Assembly: GCF_014650335.1 (NCBI RefSeq)
Contig: NZ_BMUT01000002.1
Coordinates: forward strand, 234,725 to 298,724
Origin: Streptomyces hiroshimensis
GTDB taxonomy: Bacteria; Actinomycetota; Actinomycetes; Streptomycetales; Streptomycetaceae
Reading direction: 5' to 3'
DNA length: 64,000 bases
Positions 59,870 through 64,000 of the stretch are shown here, piece after piece; position 1 is the stretch's first letter, and each line of letters starts with the position of its first letter. The notes under the pieces are model-generated. The model did not search any database, was not told the origin of the DNA, and saw only the letters and a program-made list of their open reading frames with translations. Made by a program: the position numbers and the translations under genes.

Positions 59870-60865
59870 ATGGCCGGTGGCACGCGCGGTACGCATCTGA
59901 AGGGGGACGCGGAGCTCTCCTCCGCGCTGCGGGCCGGTCTCGTCGAGCGCCTGCAGGCCGCGGGCGAGCTCACCGACCCCAGGTGGCGCGCCGCCTTCGC
60001 CGACGTGCCCCGGGAGCTGTTCGTCCCGGCCTACTACGCCGGAGCGCTGGGCGGCCGCCACCGGGTCTCCGGCGACGACCCCGGCCCCCTCGGCCACGAG
60101 AGCTGGATGGTGGGCGCCTACGCGGACGAGCCGCTCGCCACCCGCGTCCGGGACGGCGAGCTGATCTCCTCCAGCAGCCAGCCCTCCCTGATGGCCCTGA
60201 TGCTCTCCGCCCTGAACGTCCAGAACGGCCACCGCGTGCTGGAGATCGGCACGGGCACCGGCTACAACGCGGCGCTGCTCGCCCACCGCCTCGGCGACGA
60301 CCGGGTCACCACCGTCGACCTCGACCCGGAGATCACCGCCTCCGCCCGCGACCACCTCGCCCGGGCCGGCTTCCACCCGGAGGTCGTCACGGGCGACGGC
60401 GCGCTCGGCTGCCCGTGGCGCGCCCCGTTCGACCGCATCCTGGCGACCTGCGCGGTCAACCGGGTGCCGCCGGCCTGGATCGCGCAGACCCGGCCGGACG
60501 GGCTGATCCTCGCCCCGCTCGCCACCGGCCTGATCGCGCTGCGGGTTGCGGACGCCACGCACGCCGACGGCCGCTTCCTGCGCACCCCCGCCTACTTCGT
60601 CCCGCTGCGCGGCGGGGAGCCCGGGCCGGTGCCCCGCATCCGCGGCCTGCCCTGCAGGCTGCTGCAGAGCGAGCGCTTCCGCTTCCTGCTGACGCTGACC
60701 GCCGGGGCGCTGGACCCGGCGGACGCCCACGCCCTCTGGCGCGCCGAGGGGCGCCCGGGGCGCGAGCGGTTCGGCGTCTCGGTCGCGGCCGGCGTCCAGT
60801 GGGCGTGGCTGGACCGCCCCGACGGCCCCTACAGGTGGCCGCTGGGCGGCACGCACCGCCCCTGA
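59870..60865 (+). CDS. PCMT-like methyltransferase
   Basis: 331 residues from ATG 59870 (GTGGAGG upstream). SAM-binding core VLEIGTGTGYNAALLAHRL near residue 123, with the PCMT pre-motif ISSSSQPSLMALML and post-motif TVDLDPEITASARDHLA and GDGALGCPWRAPFDRILAT. The C-terminal 120 residues are an extra domain, as in the actinobacterial protein-L-isoaspartate methyltransferase group. Repairs isoaspartate or modifies another protein; partner unknown. Convergent with the FHA gene. Confidence 0.85.
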   Translation: MAGGTRGTHLKGDAELSSALRAGLVERLQAAGELTDPRWRAAFADVPRELFVPAYYAGALGGRHRVSGDDPGPLGHESWMVGAYADEPLATRVRDGELISSSSQPSLMALMLSALNVQNGHRVLEIGTGTGYNAALLAHRLGDDRVTTVDLDPEITASARDHLARAGFHPEVVTGDGALGCPWRAPFDRILATCAVNRVPPAWIAQTRPDGLILAPLATGLIALRVADATHADGRFLRTPAYFVPLRGGEPGPVPRIRGLPCRLLQSERFRFLLTLTAGALDPADAHALWRAEGRPGRERFGVSVAAGVQWAWLDRPDGPYRWPLGGTHRP

Positions 60866-60874
60866 AAGGCTCCC

Positions 60875-60914
60875 GTCAGGCCGTCAGGCCATCAGGCCAT
60901 CAGGCCGTCAGCCC
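60875..60914. repeat. 8-bp tandem repeat between convergent genes
   Basis: GTCAGGCC/ATCAGGCC, five copies in a row, between the end of the methyltransferase gene (60865) and the stop of the FHA gene (60908). No recognisable terminator otherwise. Confidence 0.85.
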
Positions 60915-61981
60915 CGGTGCAGCGTGATCGTCGTCCACGCGCCCACGTGCACCCGGTCGCCGTCCTGCAGCGGCACCGGTACGTAGGGCTGGATCGGCGT
61001 CTCCGAGCCGTTGATGGTCGTGCCGTTGGTGGAGTCCTGGTCGACCACGGCCCAGCCGCCGTCGGGCTGCTGCACGAACATCGCGTGCTGGTGCGAGACG
61101 CCGGGGTCCTCCGGCGGGCGCGACAGGTCGATGTCCGGCGACTCGCCGGTGCTGTGGCGCCGCCGCCCGACCGTGACCTGGGGTCCGTTCAGCGGCAGTT
61201 GCAGCTCGGGGGAGTACGCCGGGAGGTTGAGACCGGCGGCCTCGGGGCCGCTGCGGTTCATCATCGCCATGAAGTACTCGCGGTCGGGCGCCACGACGGC
61301 CGTCCACCCGGCCGGCGCGTGCTGCTGGGGCGCCCCCTGCTGTCCCGGCACACCGCCCGGAGCACCACCTGGTGCACCGCCCGTCGCCGCGTGCTCGTAC
61401 CCGTAGGGCGAGGCGGGCGGCGCCGCGGACGTGCTCGGCGGGGGCAGCATCCAGTCGCCGTCGGCCTCGTCGGCGTAGACCGGCTCGGCGTACGGCGAGG
61501 CCGTGTGCGTCTCCGGAGTGAGCGGCTCCGCCGGGCGGTTGATCCGCGACGGGCGCGAGCCGTAGTACTCGTACGACTGCGGCGGCTGGGTGTGCTGCGG
61601 CGGGGGCGGCGGAGCCGACTGCAGCCCCTGCGGGGACAGCGGTGGCGGCGGCCCGAACGAAGCCCCCGTCCGGGTCAGGAAGTTGTACCGGCACTCCTCG
61701 CAGAAAGGTGCCTGCGCCTCGCGGGGCGTACGGCAGTGCGGGCACAGCTCCGCCTGCACGGTCGTGTCCCCGGTGTGCCCGCCGTAGCCGTAGCCGGGGG
61801 CGCCCTGCGGGCCGCTCGGAGGCGGCAGGGGCGCGCCGGCGGGCGGTGCGGGGGGAGGCGGCGGGACGGCGCCCGTGGCTCCGGCGGGGCCGGGCCGCTC
61901 GGGCGCCCCCGACATGCGGTGGCCGCACACCTCGCACCAGTCCTCGGCCGTCGACTGGTGGCCGTTCGGGCAGGTCGGCAT
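60908..61981 (-). CDS. FHA-domain protein with zinc ribbons
   Basis: 357 residues from ATG 61981. Residues 4-20 and 85-103 hold two zinc ribbons (CPNGHQ...CEVCG and CPHCRT...CEEC). Then a long Pro/Gln/Gly linker, and at about 262-350 an FHA domain (QVTVGRRRHSTGESPDIDLS, DPGVSHQHAMF, VVDQDSTNGTTING) that binds phosphothreonine. Last gene of a leftward unit with the VWA and PP2C genes. It likely reads phosphorylation set by a kinase encoded outside the window. Confidence 0.9.
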   Translation of the reverse strand: MPTCPNGHQSTAEDWCEVCGHRMSGAPERPGPAGATGAVPPPPPAPPAGAPLPPPSGPQGAPGYGYGGHTGDTTVQAELCPHCRTPREAQAPFCEECRYNFLTRTGASFGPPPPLSPQGLQSAPPPPPQHTQPPQSYEYYGSRPSRINRPAEPLTPETHTASPYAEPVYADEADGDWMLPPPSTSAAPPASPYGYEHAATGGAPGGAPGGVPGQQGAPQQHAPAGWTAVVAPDREYFMAMMNRSGPEAAGLNLPAYSPELQLPLNGPQVTVGRRRHSTGESPDIDLSRPPEDPGVSHQHAMFVQQPDGGWAVVDQDSTNGTTINGSETPIQPYVPVPLQDGDRVHVGAWTTITLHRG

Positions 61982-62115
61982 GTCGGTTGATCCCCCTCGT
62001 GTGCCGTTCGTTGCGGTCGTTGCCGGCGGGGCGGTGCCCGGCCGGCGGTTGCTTCCAGGGTCGGGGCGGACGGTCCGCGCCGCGGCACACTCTGCGGCCG
62101 CCACACCTCCCGGCG

Positions 62116-63495
62116 CTACTTCTTCACCCGTACGGTTTTCGTCGAGCGCGTTTCGAGGGTCATCTGCGCCTCCGCGGTGACCTTCGCCTTCAGCCGCACA
62201 GTACCCGTCGCGGCATCCACCACGTCCACCACCTTGGCGAGGAGTTTCGCGGTGTCCTCGTTGCCGGAGCGGTTCGCCAGCTGGACGGCGCGGCCGAGCT
62301 TGGCCGTCGCCCCGTCGATGTCGCCGGACCGGCGCAGGTCCAGGCCCTGCTGGATGACCTGGGCGAGCTCGGCCTGGCCGGTGTAGTGCGCCACCTGGGG
62401 GTTGAGGGAGGTGGACGCGGAGAGGTCGTCCGTCCAGACCGCCCGGACGAGCCCCTGCGCCAGCACCTGCGGCGAGGCGCCGCCGGGCGCGGGCAGCACG
62501 AGCGAGACCCGGGCGGCGAGCATCTCCTCGCCCACCGCGGCGGCGGGCACCCGTACGCACAGGTGGTAGTCGCGCGACTCGTCGCCCCAGGAGCCGGTGG
62601 GGTAGTCGCCGATGCGCGGGCCGGCGTCCGTGCGCCGCTCGGTCAGGCTCTCCAGCGACGGCGCGACCTGCTTGAGGAACTGCACCTCGGCGCCCTGCGG
62701 CGTCCACAGGCGCAGGGCGACGTCCGCGACCTCCTTGCCCATGGCGTTCTCCATCATCTGCGTGAAGTCCGCGGACAGCCCCGCCGGGTCGGCGACGATG
62801 TCGGCCGTGCCCAGCAGCGCCGAGGCGATGCCGGTGACCTCCTTGACCTCCCAGTCGGTGCCCACTCCGCGCGCGTCGCAGGTGAACCGGCCCGCACAGG
62901 CCTCCAGCGAGGCGCGCAGGGCGTCGGGCTCCTCGTGCTCGTTGCGGCCGTCGGTCAGGAGGATGCCGTGCCGTATCGGCGCCTCGGACGACTCCAGCAG
63001 CCGGTCGGCCAGGCGCAGCCAGGTGCCGATGGCGGTGCCGCCGCCCGGGGTGAGCTTGCGCAGGGCGTCCTTGGCCTGCTGCCGGGTGGTGGCGTCGGCC
63101 AGCGCGAGCCGCCCGCCACCGGGGTAGGCCTCCTGCGCCTGGTGGGTGCCGGCCACGACGGCGAAGGCGACGCCGTCGCGCAGGGTGTCGATGGCGGCCG
63201 CCGTGGCGGCGCGGGCGCCCCGCATCTTGGTCGGCGGGTAGTCCATCGAGCCCGAGCAGTCGACCATGACGACGACGGCCGCATCGGGGCCGGCGGCCCG
63301 CTGCCCGTAGGACGCCGGGGACTGATGGGGCACCAGGGGAGCGCGGGAGGCGAGCGGGGTCTCCGCCATGGTCCCTCCGCCCGTGGCGGTGACCGTGACG
63401 ATCGCGTTGACCTCGCGCCCGCCCTCCGGCAGGTGGGCGTTCTGGTACACGTCGACCGTGAACCGGTGCTCGCTCGGTTTGGAGAAATTGGCCAT
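62116..63495 (-). CDS. Von Willebrand factor A domain protein
   Basis: 459 residues from ATG 63495 (GAGGAGCGG upstream). VWA domain at about residues 70-240 with complete MIDAS: Asp79, Ser81 and Ser83 in DCSGSMD, GGGTAIGTWL, and LTDGRNE. A beta-rich middle part and an alpha-helical end (LAQVIQQGLDLRRSGDIDGA, like a TPR) follow. No signal peptide, so cytosolic. Between PP2C and FHA genes it looks like the metal-binding scaffold of a phospho-signalling module. Confidence 0.9.
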   Translation of the reverse strand: MANFSKPSEHRFTVDVYQNAHLPEGGREVNAIVTVTATGGGTMAETPLASRAPLVPHQSPASYGQRAAGPDAAVVVMVDCSGSMDYPPTKMRGARAATAAAIDTLRDGVAFAVVAGTHQAQEAYPGGGRLALADATTRQQAKDALRKLTPGGGTAIGTWLRLADRLLESSEAPIRHGILLTDGRNEHEEPDALRASLEACAGRFTCDARGVGTDWEVKEVTGIASALLGTADIVADPAGLSADFTQMMENAMGKEVADVALRLWTPQGAEVQFLKQVAPSLESLTERRTDAGPRIGDYPTGSWGDESRDYHLCVRVPAAAVGEEMLAARVSLVLPAPGGASPQVLAQGLVRAVWTDDLSASTSLNPQVAHYTGQAELAQVIQQGLDLRRSGDIDGATAKLGRAVQLANRSGNEDTAKLLAKVVDVVDAATGTVRLKAKVTAEAQMTLETRSTKTVRVKK

Positions 63496-63623
63496 CTGAT
63501 CCGCTCCTCGGTACTCCGTCCGTGCCATGGACACCCGGGCGGACCGGCGCGCGGCACCGGACAGGCCACCGGCGTGCATCCCCCCTGCGGGCACCTCCGG
63601 CGGCAGCCGGGGGAGCCCTGGTC

Positions 63624-64000
63624 TCAGGCCGATCCTGCCCCCTCGGGCGACAGCGGGAACGGCAGTACGGCCACTGTTACGTTGTCGTGGCCCCCTCCGT
63701 CCAGGGCGTGGGCCAGCAGTTGCCGGGCGCACTCCAGCGGCCGCGTCCTGGCGTCCGGCGGGGTGACCTCGGCCATCAGCTCGGCGGACTCGGCGTAGTT
63801 CCACAGCCCGTCCGTGCAGACGATGACCACGCCCTTGCGGTCGGGGTGGAAGGACGCGGTGTGCGGCTCGACCTCGTAGGCGTCCGCCCCCAGCCAGCCG
63901 GTGATGGCGTGGGCCCGCTCGTCGGCGTACGCCTCGGCCTCCGTCAGCAGGCCCGCGGCGACCATCTGCGCGGCCCAGGAGTCGTCCTCGGTGAGCCGGG
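63624..64000 (-). CDS. PP2C-type protein phosphatase, C-terminal part (cut by window edge)
   Basis: The last 125 codons are in the window, entering at 64000 with TEDDSWAAQMVAAGLL and continuing ADERAHAITGWLGADAYEVE, VVIVCTDGLWNYAESAELMA and GGGHDNVTVAVLPF. DG (motif 8) and GGHDN (motif 11) carry metal-binding Asp residues of PP2C Ser/Thr phosphatases. The gene begins beyond the window. Followed after 128 bp by the VWA gene. Confidence 0.92.
   Translation of the reverse strand, partial: RLTEDDSWAAQMVAAGLLTEAEAYADERAHAITGWLGADAYEVEPHTASFHPDRKGVVIVCTDGLWNYAESAELMAEVTPPDARTRPLECARQLLAHALDGGGHDNVTVAVLPFPLSPEGAGSA

Overview
This 64-kb window is very GC-rich, with third codon positions almost always G or C, frequent GTG/TTG starts and a single in-frame TTA codon noticed. 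Together with a chaplin, a LAxTG sortase substrate, a GlbO-type globin and a streptomycete-type citrate synthase, this points to a linear-chromosome actinomycete, most probably Streptomyces. All calls come from reading the sequence; no database search was run.

Layout. 1-5.5 kb: 5' part of a TetR gene, a LysR/EamA divergent pair, a sugar-isomerase TIM barrel and the helicase recD2. 5.7-8.4 kb: citrate synthase with a strong hairpin terminator, copZ behind a perfect CsoR-like palindrome, and a small MerR-type HTH gene. 8.4-18.3 kb: a divergent myo-inositol catabolic locus. Leftward are iolE-like, iolG and a second Gfo/Idh dehydrogenase; rightward are iolC, an IolJ-replacing aldolase, iolB, iolD and mmsA (iolA). 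A well-formed promoter and palindromes lie between the two arms. 18.3-25.5 kb: a FUSC transporter, an extragenic repeat array, a TetR gene facing two PH-domain membrane proteins, and an unusual single polypeptide joining an ECF sigma factor, a ZAS-like zinc motif, a membrane segment and a CAP domain. 25.6-31.3 kb: a three-subunit succinate dehydrogenase facing a LysR gene, and a crcB-DUF190-crcB fluoride cluster. 31.3-38.2 kb: a StyA-like flavin monooxygenase with a collagen-like insert, a prenyl-synthase homologue with broken Asp motifs, a short chaplin, and an alkylation-repair operon (ada-alkA fusion, ogt, ArsR-type regulator).

38.3-45.7 kb is one leftward gene of about 2470 codons encoding a multi-LamG, ricin-like, coiled-coil protein. 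It has a TTG start and a TTA codon at position 8, so it is a candidate for bldA control. Behind it, 45.9-49.3 kb is bracketed by two copies of the 3' half and terminator of a tRNA-Arg(UCU) gene. One copy is the intact tRNA and the other is decayed, so the segment looks like the footprint of an old integrative element or a local duplication. It holds two DUF5994 paralogues, two small unknown genes, yjbQ and a STAS gene whose frame runs antisense into the tRNA.

49.6-64 kb: two overlapping dynamin-like or YfjP-like GTPase genes, ssb, a thioester-forming LAxTG surface protein, ettA, a thioesterase, an unknown gene, glbO, a PCMT-like methyltransferase, and a leftward PP2C - VWA - FHA signalling module cut by the window end.
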